Position numbers and translations under genes: made by a program
The notes under the pieces: generated by a model
Database searches by the model: none
What the model saw: the letters and a program-made list of their open reading frames with translations, nothing else
What the model was told of the DNA's origin: nothing
NCBI GenBank assembly: GCA_002353205.1
Contig: DEJE01000029.1
Coordinates: 1 to 35,216 of the forward strand
DNA: 35,216 bases
Origin: Prevotella sp. UBA2756
GTDB taxonomy: Bacteria; Bacteroidota; Bacteroidia; Bacteroidales; Bacteroidaceae
Direction: 5' to 3'
Shown here: in pieces, positions 25,171-32,945 of the stretch
Numbering within the stretch: position 1 is the stretch's first letter
Layout: each line of letters opens with the position of its first letter

Positions 25171-28083
25171 ATGAAAAGAGTAAAAACAAACATATTCCTC
25201 TTTGCCATGGTGGCAGTCGCTCCGCTGACCGTCAATGCCCAAGGCACTGCCCAGGACACTGACAACGCAGACTCTGTCGTGGTAGAAAAGAAAGTGCATG
25301 TAGCTTTCCGCGACAAGGATCCTGACCATCTCCTCGGAGGTATTTCCTACATCGACATGGAGGAACTGCAGAAGAAGGACTACACGATGAGCAGCCTCGA
25401 AGACATGTATGCACTTGTCGGTGGATGGAACGGCAACAACCTTTGGGGTATGGACAATGAACGCCTTGATAATAACGACAACACCAATCTGCCGCTCGTC
25501 ATTATCGACGGCGTGAAGCGTCCTTCAAACAACGTGCTCCCGTCTGAGATTGAGCAGATCACCTTCCTCAAGGGCGCACAGGCTGTGGTCCTCTATGGCG
25601 CAAAAGGAGCCAAGGGTGCCATCCTCATCACCACCAAGCGTAGCAAGGTGAACGGCTTGCAGATTACAGCCAATGCCAACACCGGGTTCCACGTTGCCAA
25701 GGCTTTCCCCGAGTATCTGGGTTCTGCAGAGTATATGACTCTCTACAACGAAGCCCGCAGGAACGACGGTCTTGACCCGAGGTACTCACAGATGGATATC
25801 TTCAATCATGCTTCGGGCGTGAATCCTTACCGTTATCCCAACGTCAACTACTATTCCGATGAGTATGTACGCAAGGTGTACAATCGTTCGGAAGGAACCT
25901 TGGAGATACAAGGTGGCGGTACGCGTGCACACTTCTATACAAACATCAACTACTACCGTTTCGAAGATCTTATTAACTTCGGACCGGCAAAGGATAACTA
26001 CACCGACCGTTTCAGCGTGCGTGGTAATGTGGATCTTGTGGTCAACAAACTTGTCAAGGGTTTTGCCAACGTGAGTGCAACCTTCTACAATGCACATGCT
26101 AACAAGGGCAATTTCTGGAGCGATGCCGCAACCATGCGTCCTAACTTCCCTGAAAATGCAGCTCCGCTGATTCCCATTGACATGGTAGACCCGAATGCTT
26201 CCAAGGCGCTTGCTATCTTGGGTAAGTCGCTGAACCTCCTCGACGGGAAGTATTTCCCTGGTGGAACAAAAGCCACTCAGACGAATGCCATAGCAGACTG
26301 CTACTTCGGTGGCAAGACGCAGTCGGTGAGCCGTCAGTTCCAGTTCGACGCTGGCATTATCTACGACATGAACAAGTTCGTCAAGGGCTTGTCGTTCAAG
26401 ACGTTGTTCTCGATCGACTACGCTGCCAACTACAGCTTGTCGTACAACAATACGTATGCTGTGTTTATTCCCACTTGGAGTAACTATAACTCTAAGGACA
26501 TTATTGTCGGAATCACACAGCAGAACGATGAAATCGTGACAGGCCACATGTCTATGTCGGATACGAAGTATCGGCAGACCATCAGCTGGAATGGACATTT
26601 CGACTACGACCATACGTTCGGGGGCAAGCATCATGTGACGGGAATGCTACTCGGAAACATGTACACCACGACAGCCAGCGGAACCTACCATCGCTATGCA
26701 AATGCGAACTTAGGACTTCAGGCAGGCTACGACTTCATGGGCCGGTACTTTGCCGAGGCTGCTGTTGCCGGCGTTCATTCTGCACGCCTTCCCAAAGGTC
26801 ATCGCGATGCTCTTTCTCCCTCGTTCACCATCGGTTGGAACCTGGCCAAAGAGAATTTCCTGAGGGACAGCTTTGTCGACGACCTCCTGATCAGCGCTTC
26901 CTACAGCGACCTGAACGAGGATATCGACGTCTATATGGGCGACAACAGCTTCTATATCTATGATGCTCTGTGGTCTACCGGCAACAGTGGATTCTCATGG
27001 AACGAAGGAAGTTCTACCAACCTTACTTACTCAACAATGGGTGCTAACCCGGCTCTCGACTTCGTTCATCGCAAGGAGTGGTCGGTAAGCCTGCGTGGTT
27101 CGTTCTTCAACAAGCTGATAACAACCGACCTTACTTTCTTCAATACCGACATGGACGGCTTCATTGTCCAGAATCCGACCTCGTTCCCGTCTCATTTGCA
27201 GAATGGTATTTCCGGGAGTTCCTTTAAGCCAGCTATCAATTATAATGTACAGAACCGTAAGGGATTGGATTTCAGCGTGACAGCTCAGAAACAGTTTGGA
27301 CAGGTCCATGCTTCCCTCGGAGTCGTCGGAACCTATCTTACAACTGAGAATAAGGCCTATGACGAGCTCGTGGAATATGCCTACTTGCATCATGAGGCCC
27401 GACCGATTGATGCCATCTGGGGCTACAAGTGTCAGGGCTTCTATTCTGTCAGCGATTTTGACCAGAATCCCGAAACTGGAAAGTATACCCTAAGGAAAGA
27501 TCTGCCAACTCCTATGATTGGCGGTAACATCCAGCCTGGTGACTTGAAGTATGAGGATGTAAACAACGATGGCAAGATCGACAGTAAAGACCAGGTCGAT
27601 CTTGGTAAGAGTGGAACATTTGGTGCTCCTCTTACTTTGGGCGTGAACCTTACCCTCAAGTATAAGAACTTCACTCTCTTCATGCTTGGCAATGGACAGT
27701 TCGGAGCTTACGGAATGAAAAACACCAGCTACTACTATATGAGTGGCGACGCTAAGTACTCTGTGAATGCAAGGGGACGTTGGACTCCCGAGACGGCTGA
27801 TGTGGCAACTCATCCTCGTCTGACCTCGCTGAGCCATGCCAACAATGCTGCAGCATCAACATTCTGGCTCTACAGCACAGACAGGTTCAACCTGCGCAAG
27901 GTGCAGCTGACATACGACTTTCCAGAAAAGATGTTCAATGGAAAGTGGGTGAAGGCTCTCTCTTTATACGTCAACGGAAACGATCTCCTCACCATCTCGA
28001 AGAATCGCGAGTTGTTGGAGACGAGTGTTGGATACGCACCTCAGACCCGTTTCTACAATCTCGGTGTGAAGGTAACCCTCTAA
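25171..28083 (+). CDS. SusC-like TonB-dependent transporter, second copy (XusC position), short form
   Basis: A 970-residue outer-membrane transporter. A signal peptide (MKRVKTNIFLFAMVAVAPLTVNAQ) leads almost directly into a short plug (LPLVIIDGVKRPSNNVLPSEIEQITFLKGAQAVVLYGAKGAKGAILITTKRS, about residues 109-155). The carboxypeptidase D regulatory-like domain found in the first SusC is absent, and no clear TonB box is seen. The barrel ends with RFYNLGVKVTL. In known xylan loci the second SusC is likewise shorter, which supports the same locus type. The two SusCD pairs may act on different chain lengths or side-chain patterns; this is inference. The start follows a heptamer-filled gap. Confidence 0.93.
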   Translation: MKRVKTNIFLFAMVAVAPLTVNAQGTAQDTDNADSVVVEKKVHVAFRDKDPDHLLGGISYIDMEELQKKDYTMSSLEDMYALVGGWNGNNLWGMDNERLDNNDNTNLPLVIIDGVKRPSNNVLPSEIEQITFLKGAQAVVLYGAKGAKGAILITTKRSKVNGLQITANANTGFHVAKAFPEYLGSAEYMTLYNEARRNDGLDPRYSQMDIFNHASGVNPYRYPNVNYYSDEYVRKVYNRSEGTLEIQGGGTRAHFYTNINYYRFEDLINFGPAKDNYTDRFSVRGNVDLVVNKLVKGFANVSATFYNAHANKGNFWSDAATMRPNFPENAAPLIPIDMVDPNASKALAILGKSLNLLDGKYFPGGTKATQTNAIADCYFGGKTQSVSRQFQFDAGIIYDMNKFVKGLSFKTLFSIDYAANYSLSYNNTYAVFIPTWSNYNSKDIIVGITQQNDEIVTGHMSMSDTKYRQTISWNGHFDYDHTFGGKHHVTGMLLGNMYTTTASGTYHRYANANLGLQAGYDFMGRYFAEAAVAGVHSARLPKGHRDALSPSFTIGWNLAKENFLRDSFVDDLLISASYSDLNEDIDVYMGDNSFYIYDALWSTGNSGFSWNEGSSTNLTYSTMGANPALDFVHRKEWSVSLRGSFFNKLITTDLTFFNTDMDGFIVQNPTSFPSHLQNGISGSSFKPAINYNVQNRKGLDFSVTAQKQFGQVHASLGVVGTYLTTENKAYDELVEYAYLHHEARPIDAIWGYKCQGFYSVSDFDQNPETGKYTLRKDLPTPMIGGNIQPGDLKYEDVNNDGKIDSKDQVDLGKSGTFGAPLTLGVNLTLKYKNFTLFMLGNGQFGAYGMKNTSYYYMSGDAKYSVNARGRWTPETADVATHPRLTSLSHANNAAASTFWLYSTDRFNLRKVQLTYDFPEKMFNGKWVKALSLYVNGNDLLTISKNRELLETSVGYAPQTRFYNLGVKVTL

Positions 28084-28124
28084 GAATGTTAAAGTTAAGA
28101 ATTCTCAATTAAGCGTTAAGAATT
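28081..28124. repeat. GTTAAGAATT-type repeats abutting the second SusD start
   Basis: The gap reads as degenerate AAGAATT/AAGCGTT/AAAGTT heptamers (GTTAAAGTTAAGAATT, then CAATTAAGCGTTAAGAATT) and ends exactly at the ATG at 28125. Belongs with the array at 29971-30020. Confidence 0.65.
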
Positions 28125-29969
28125 ATGATTACCAAGATAAGTAAAAGACACGTGATAGGTTTGTCATTTATCATTTGTCATTTATCATTAAGCGTAGCAT
28201 TGACCTCATGCGAAGATATGTTCGACCCGGCAGATGAGAACAAGCGACAGGAGGACGCCATGTATGAGGAGTCGAAATATGCACACGGCCTGTTGATCTA
28301 CGCTTACGACTGCCTTCCCTATATAACGACTTCTCAGACAGATATTGCAACAGATGATGCTGTGACCAATCTCACAAGCAGCAGTTATCTGAACATGGCC
28401 ACTGGCTCTTGGGCTTCCGACAACGACCCGATGTCTCAGTGGGACGGGTGTAAGGGCGGCATACAGTATGTGAATCTTTTCCTGTCCAAAGTGGAGAAGG
28501 TGAAATGGGCACCAAGTGCAGTGTCTAAGCAAAAGATGTTCATCGATCGTTTGAAGGGTGAATCGTTTGGCCTGCGCGCTCTCTTCTATTACTACCTGCT
28601 TATGGCTCATGGTGGATATGCCGACGACGGCGTGCTCTACGGAGTACCCTTGCTTACCACCCCGGAAGACGGAAGTTCCGACTTCAACGTACCGCGTGCC
28701 ACCTTCGCCGACTGCGTGAAGCAATGCTTCGCCGACTGCGACAGTGCCATGGCTCTTCTTCCGACTGATTATGAAGACGTGACCAGTGAAGAGGCAATAC
28801 CTGCCAAATACCGGGCGCTCGGTGCCAATGCCTCTGGTTTCAACCTCGTTTTCGGTACGAAGTCGAGGAACCTTATGTCGGGAAAGATAGCAGAAGCCAT
28901 TAAGGCACAGGTTGCTCTCCTTGCTGCAAGTCCTGCATTCCGTGAGCAGAGTGGCGTCACTTCAGCCGAAGCTGCCACGCTCTGCGCCAATGTGCTCAAA
29001 CGTATCGGCGGAATGGCAGGCTTTGACCCTACCGGCAGCACTTGGTACAAGAACAAGACAAAGCTCGAGCCCAGTGCTGCTGAGATGCCCGAGATTCTTT
29101 GGCGCGAAGACCGTCATAAGAATGCTGTTCAGGAGCGTGAAAACTTCCCCCCAAGCCTTTATGGTTCGGGCCGCGTCAATCCGTCGCAGAATCTTGTCGA
29201 TGCTTTCCCCATGCTTAACGGACGTCCTATCAGCGATCCTAATTCCGGATATGATCCCGCAAATCCATACGCCAACCGTGACCCACGTCTTGCCGATGAT
29301 GTCATTTATAACGGCATGACTTTCAAGAAAGTCGCTATCATCACAGGCACTTATCCGAATGAGAATAACGAGACCTTTGACAACATCAACAGCATCAGCA
29401 CATCTACGCGTACCGGATATTACCTGAAGAAGCTCCTACGCGACGATGTCAGTCCGTTGTCGAGCTCGCTCATTGAGCAACAACACATCTATCCGCGTAT
29501 CCGCTACACCGAGATTTTCCTCGCATACGCTGAAGCTGCCAACGATGCCTGGGGACCAAAGGCCGATCCGACGGGCATTGGGTTCACTGCCTACGATGTT
29601 ATCAAGGCTATTCGTGAGCGTGCCGGTCTTGGCAAGGATATGTATGGCTCTGCTCTTCCTGAGGGAGATTCATACCTTGAGGAGTGTGCGGCAGACCAGA
29701 CGCGGATGACAAATCTTATCCGTAATGAGCGTCGTATTGAGCTTTGCTTTGAGAACAAGCGCTTCTGGGACATGCGTCGCTGGATGTTGCCGCTCAACGA
29801 AACTGTCAGGGGAATGAAAGTCGACCGCAACGATGAAACGGGAGCCCTTACTTACAGTATCATCAATGTAGAGGATCGTAACTTCGATAGCTCTTATCAA
29901 TGGTATGGCCCGATTCCGAAGAGTGAGGTACTCAAATGGAGTAATCTCAAACAGAATAAGGGGTGGTAG
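28125..29969 (+). CDS. SusD-like outer-membrane lipoprotein, second copy (XusD position)
   Basis: A 614-residue surface lipoprotein partnered with the second SusC, 41 bases downstream of it. Lipidation at Cys29 (VALTSCEDMFDPADE) is followed by acidic residues. SusD signatures are present: FGLRALFYYYLLMAHGGYADDG, the YTEIFLAYAEAAND helix, IRNERRIELCFENKRFWDMRRWMLP and the ending YGPIPKSEVLKWSNLKQNKGW. The hydrophobic core of the signal peptide (LSFIICHLSLS, residues 13-23) is encoded by four 7-base repeat units, an unusual origin for a targeting signal. Confidence 0.94.
   Translation: MITKISKRHVIGLSFIICHLSLSVALTSCEDMFDPADENKRQEDAMYEESKYAHGLLIYAYDCLPYITTSQTDIATDDAVTNLTSSSYLNMATGSWASDNDPMSQWDGCKGGIQYVNLFLSKVEKVKWAPSAVSKQKMFIDRLKGESFGLRALFYYYLLMAHGGYADDGVLYGVPLLTTPEDGSSDFNVPRATFADCVKQCFADCDSAMALLPTDYEDVTSEEAIPAKYRALGANASGFNLVFGTKSRNLMSGKIAEAIKAQVALLAASPAFREQSGVTSAEAATLCANVLKRIGGMAGFDPTGSTWYKNKTKLEPSAAEMPEILWREDRHKNAVQERENFPPSLYGSGRVNPSQNLVDAFPMLNGRPISDPNSGYDPANPYANRDPRLADDVIYNGMTFKKVAIITGTYPNENNETFDNINSISTSTRTGYYLKKLLRDDVSPLSSSLIEQQHIYPRIRYTEIFLAYAEAANDAWGPKADPTGIGFTAYDVIKAIRERAGLGKDMYGSALPEGDSYLEECAADQTRMTNLIRNERRIELCFENKRFWDMRRWMLPLNETVRGMKVDRNDETGALTYSIINVEDRNFDSSYQWYGPIPKSEVLKWSNLKQNKGW
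28163..28190. repeat. 7-base array (GTCATTT/ATCATTT) inside a signal peptide
   Basis: GTCATTT, ATCATTT, GTCATTT, ATCATTA lie in direct succession within the second SusD gene and encode its hydrophobic signal core. The unit is the reverse complement of the TAATGAT family seen at 25126-25159. Confidence 0.85.
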
Positions 29970-29970
29970 T

Positions 29971-30020
29971 AAGAGTTAATAGTTAATAGATTTAGAGTTA
30001 AGAATTTAGAGTTAAGAGTT
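29971..30020. repeat. AAGAGTT heptamer array ending at a start codon
   Basis: AAGAGTT, AATAGTT, AATAGAT, TTAGAGTT (8 bases), AAGAATT, TAGAGTT, AAGAGTT, then the ATG at 30021. The whole operon gap, from one base after the stop to the next start, is repeat. The unit differs by one base from the AAGAGGT unit at 3914-3969. Confidence 0.85.
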
Positions 30021-31142
30021 ATGAAACTTAAGAAATATCTATATGGAGCAGTCATGGGAACGCTTGCTTTGACATGTGCCTCTTGCTATAACACCGAGCA
30101 TGAGTTCCCCGACTATGAGGGCGGTACGACAGCCTATTTCGCCTATCAGTACCCTGTGCGTACGCTCATTCTCGGTAATGACATTTACGACAATGCCCTC
30201 GACAATGAGCACAAGTGCAGGATATGGTCAACTATGGGCGGAGCTTATGGGGGGCGTGATGCCTTCGTAGAGATTGCTGTCGATGAGACCCTTTGCAACA
30301 ACCTTTGGTTCGTCGATGATGGTGGCAATCCTTCGTCGCCTGTGCTCCCCATGCCGTCGGCATATTATAACCTGTTGTCAAATGTCATTCCATACAATGG
30401 CGAGCCAAGAGGTTACGTGGAGGTGCAGTTCACCGATGCCTTCTTCAACGATCCAAAAGCAGTAGAAAACACCTATGTTATTCCTCTTGTCATGAAGAGC
30501 GTGCGGGGAATCGACCATATTCTCACCGGAACACCTCGTGAAGGACTGTCACCATCGCGCACGAACACCGAAGATTGGGATGTCCTCGCAAAGGATTATG
30601 TGCTTTACTGCGTCAAGTATATGAATCCCTGGCAAGGAAAGTATATCCGTCGTGGCATCGACAATGTGACAGAGAAAGGTGTCACCACGATAGTCGTACG
30701 TAAAGATACAACACTTGTCAACACCGACCTCGAACATTACAAGGAGAACCCCGTCAACCAGAATGACGAGGTCTGCGGCATCACTACAAAGAACATGACA
30801 CAGGCTATCTTCCCCGTCTCGTTCAGGAACTCGGGCGCCTCTATCGGTTGTAATCTGACGCTTACCTTCAACGGCAACCAGTGCACGGTTTCATCCGACG
30901 ATGAGAACGTGACGGTTTCCGGTTCTGGCGAATTCATTACCAAAGGAACAGAACTCCCCGAATATAAGGACTATCAATGGGGAAGCAACAACGGCCAGCC
31001 CGTCCAGCGTGATATCCTCCGTCTGGCTTACACTGTGAATTTCGTCGATAAGGACATCCAAGTGTCAACTAACGATACGCTCGTTGTTCAGACACGAGAG
31101 TCCAACCAGAAAGTATTCTTCTCACCAAAGTACGTTAAGTAA
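30021..31142 (+). CDS. DUF1735-like surface lipoprotein (XusE position)
   Basis: A 373-residue lipoprotein with the signal MKLKKYLYGAVMGTLALTCASC (Cys22). Residues about 33-170 fit DUF1735, an Ig-like domain at the N-terminus of many surface glycan-binding proteins: TTAYFAYQYPVRTLILGNDIYDN, then the DAFVEIAVDETLCNNLW and NTYVIPLVMKSVRG strands. The C-terminal part (about 195-373) forms a second beta domain (KYIRRGIDNV...TTIVVRKDTTLVNTD...RDILRLAYTVNFVDKDIQVSTNDTLVVQTR). It sits where xusE lies in xylan loci, between the second SusD and the GH10 gene. It probably binds the polysaccharide at the cell surface; the ligand is not shown by sequence. Confidence 0.82.
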   Translation: MKLKKYLYGAVMGTLALTCASCYNTEHEFPDYEGGTTAYFAYQYPVRTLILGNDIYDNALDNEHKCRIWSTMGGAYGGRDAFVEIAVDETLCNNLWFVDDGGNPSSPVLPMPSAYYNLLSNVIPYNGEPRGYVEVQFTDAFFNDPKAVENTYVIPLVMKSVRGIDHILTGTPREGLSPSRTNTEDWDVLAKDYVLYCVKYMNPWQGKYIRRGIDNVTEKGVTTIVVRKDTTLVNTDLEHYKENPVNQNDEVCGITTKNMTQAIFPVSFRNSGASIGCNLTLTFNGNQCTVSSDDENVTVSGSGEFITKGTELPEYKDYQWGSNNGQPVQRDILRLAYTVNFVDKDIQVSTNDTLVVQTRESNQKVFFSPKYVK

Positions 31143-31149
31143 GTGATAA

Positions 31150-31180
31150 GCCCCCTCCCTGGCCCTCCCCGAGAGGAGGG
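31150..31180. repeat. C-rich semi-palindromic element in the operon gap
   Basis: GCCCCCTCCCTGGCCCTCCC and CGAGAGGAGGG; CCCTCC (31163-31168) pairs with GGAGGG (31175-31180) around CCGAGA. Related to the elements at 3348-3441, 3973-4016 and 31271-31298. It begins 7 bases past the stop of the DUF1735-like gene. Confidence 0.7.
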
Positions 31181-31223
31181 AATGGTAAGGAAAGCAATAA
31201 TAACAATGCTAAAAAAATCAATT

Positions 31224-32903
31224 ATGAAAAATAGGATATTTAAATATGGCTTCTATCTGGTGACCGCTCTTCCCCTTGGGGGAGTTGGAGGGGGGCTTCT
31301 CTCTTCCTGCGCTGACTATAATGTGACAGACGACTTCCCGGCCGAACCTGATCCTGCTTTTGTGGAGCCATACAAGGATTTGGCACCTGTCAAGTCTTAT
31401 ATCGACCACGAGCAGTATCCGAACATGTCGCTCGGTGCAACGCTCAAGGTGGCCGATTTCAACAAGCAGGAACTGGCCCATGCTGCTGCTGTCACCAATT
31501 TCGACAATGTCGCTTTCGGTTCCTCTCTGATGTCGGGCACCATCATCAATGCCAAAGGTGTGATGAACTTCCTTGATATGAAGGATCTGCTCGACCATGT
31601 TCAGGAGATTGGAGGCGAGGTGTTCGGCAGTCCTATCGTGGCCAATGCCAATCAAGCCGACGAATGGCTCAATACGCTCACTGCCCCCATCGAAATCCCT
31701 GTCGATTTTGTCGAAGGCAAGACGGTCGATTTCAACGAAATGCCTGTAGGCGATTATAGTGGTACCGTTGAAAAGGGTAATGCTTCCATTGCCAGATACG
31801 ATGACCAGAACACATTGAAGATAGGTACGTTGTGCAATGTGCGTATCATTGAAGGCTTCGAAGTTGATCCCAATGCCAAGTATACCACCACATTCTGGGC
31901 AAAAGCCGACAAGGATGCTTCTTTCGACATTACCTTCTCTGGTAATAAGGTGAACGGAAGCGGAGCCAACGGAAAGTGGACTTTCAAGACCGGAAAGTGG
32001 ACCAAGATCGTAGTCGAGGCGCAGAGCGCGCCTGATGCCACCGAGGGCTACCTGAGAATTGAGAACAGTCGTTCTGCCGTCATCTATATCCAAAAGGTGG
32101 AGTTCGGCTACTATCCCGACAACCATCGCGCGCAGACAGAACAGGAGAAGACAGACACGATCAACTATGCTCTCAACGCATGGTGCGACGGTCTGATGAA
32201 GATCAACGAAGGTCGTATCCACTCGTTCGATATTGTCGACGAGCCTATCGACACCAAGGCAGAGCTTGAGAATGGCATGTACGACCTCAAGCATTCTACC
32301 GAGAAAATCTTCTGGCAGGATGTTCTTGGCAGCGAGCAATATGTTCCCGTAGTGTCGAGAGTGGCTCGTGAGCACTACGAAAAGCATAATGGAGACCCTG
32401 CCCAGCTGAAGTTCTTCGTCAGTGAGACAGGTCTTGAAGACCAAAAGGTTTTCGAGAGTCTTAAGTATTGGATCGGTGTGTGGGATGCCAATGGTGCAAA
32501 GATCGATGGTATCAATGCCAAGTTGAATCTCACCTACAGTGAGGACGCTGAGGCCTTGGCAGCCACTGAGGCTTCTCTCAACAGCCTTCTCGACAATCTT
32601 GCTTCTACCGGCAAGCTGATCCGCCTCTCCAACTTCGACATCAAGTATCAGGATGCTTCTGGTGCCAATGTGGCGGCTAAAGACATCACCGATGCTCAGC
32701 GGCAGAAACTCGCCGACTATTATGGTCATGTCATCAAGAGCTACATGAGCAAAATACCGCACGACAAGCAGGCCGGCATTTGTAAAGGTAATCTGGCCGA
32801 CACCGCCGACCCCGTCGGTCTGTGGTCTATCGACACCAGCAGTAAGGACTGGGTTCGCAATGCCACGTATAAAGCCTTCTGCGATGCACTCAGCGGAAAA
32901 TGA
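31224..32903 (+). CDS. GH10-fold lipoprotein with inserted CBM and degenerate active site (likely pseudoenzyme)
   Basis: A 559-residue lipoprotein (Cys29 in LLSSCADYN). Residues about 80-152 and 305-559 follow the GH10 (beta-1,4-xylanase) barrel; a CBM4-like beta-sandwich (about 156-300) is inserted before the acid/base strand, as in Xyn10C of Prevotella bryantii. The key residues are mostly lost. The position of the family E-N pair is now S-S (FDNVAFGSSLM). GH-LVWHSQ has become GS-IVANANQ. The His/Gln strand reads GINAKLNL. WDVVNE reads FDIVDEP, keeping the acid/base Glu340. The nucleophile strand ITELDI reads LSNFDI, with Asn470 in place of Glu. The closing GLWSIDTSSKDW is retained. This points to glycan binding rather than hydrolysis. 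Part of the signal peptide (LPLGGVGGGLL) derives from a C-rich repeat. The start at 31224 gives the lipoprotein signal. Confidence 0.85.
   Translation: MKNRIFKYGFYLVTALPLGGVGGGLLSSCADYNVTDDFPAEPDPAFVEPYKDLAPVKSYIDHEQYPNMSLGATLKVADFNKQELAHAAAVTNFDNVAFGSSLMSGTIINAKGVMNFLDMKDLLDHVQEIGGEVFGSPIVANANQADEWLNTLTAPIEIPVDFVEGKTVDFNEMPVGDYSGTVEKGNASIARYDDQNTLKIGTLCNVRIIEGFEVDPNAKYTTTFWAKADKDASFDITFSGNKVNGSGANGKWTFKTGKWTKIVVEAQSAPDATEGYLRIENSRSAVIYIQKVEFGYYPDNHRAQTEQEKTDTINYALNAWCDGLMKINEGRIHSFDIVDEPIDTKAELENGMYDLKHSTEKIFWQDVLGSEQYVPVVSRVAREHYEKHNGDPAQLKFFVSETGLEDQKVFESLKYWIGVWDANGAKIDGINAKLNLTYSEDAEALAATEASLNSLLDNLASTGKLIRLSNFDIKYQDASGANVAAKDITDAQRQKLADYYGHVIKSYMSKIPHDKQAGICKGNLADTADPVGLWSIDTSSKDWVRNATYKAFCDALSGK
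31271..31298. repeat. C-rich element inside the GH10-like signal peptide
   Basis: TCCCCTTGGGGGAGTTGGAG then GGGGGCTT: the reverse orientation of the element at 31150 (reverse complement AAGCCCCCCTCCAACTCCCC). It encodes PLGGVGGGLL within the signal peptide, directly before the lipobox. Confidence 0.7.
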
Positions 32904-32945
32904 TTGAAATTAATTCTTTTTTATTCATCTAAATTATTAACTATT

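Noticed and set aside
31218..32762. Long open frame on the minus strand opposite the GH10-like gene
   Set aside because: No recognisable domain, begins and ends inside the real gene and mirrors its codon positions.
31224..32903. Annotation as an active endo-1,4-beta-xylanase
   Set aside because: The nucleophile Glu and most other signature residues are replaced, so activity should not be assumed from fold similarity.
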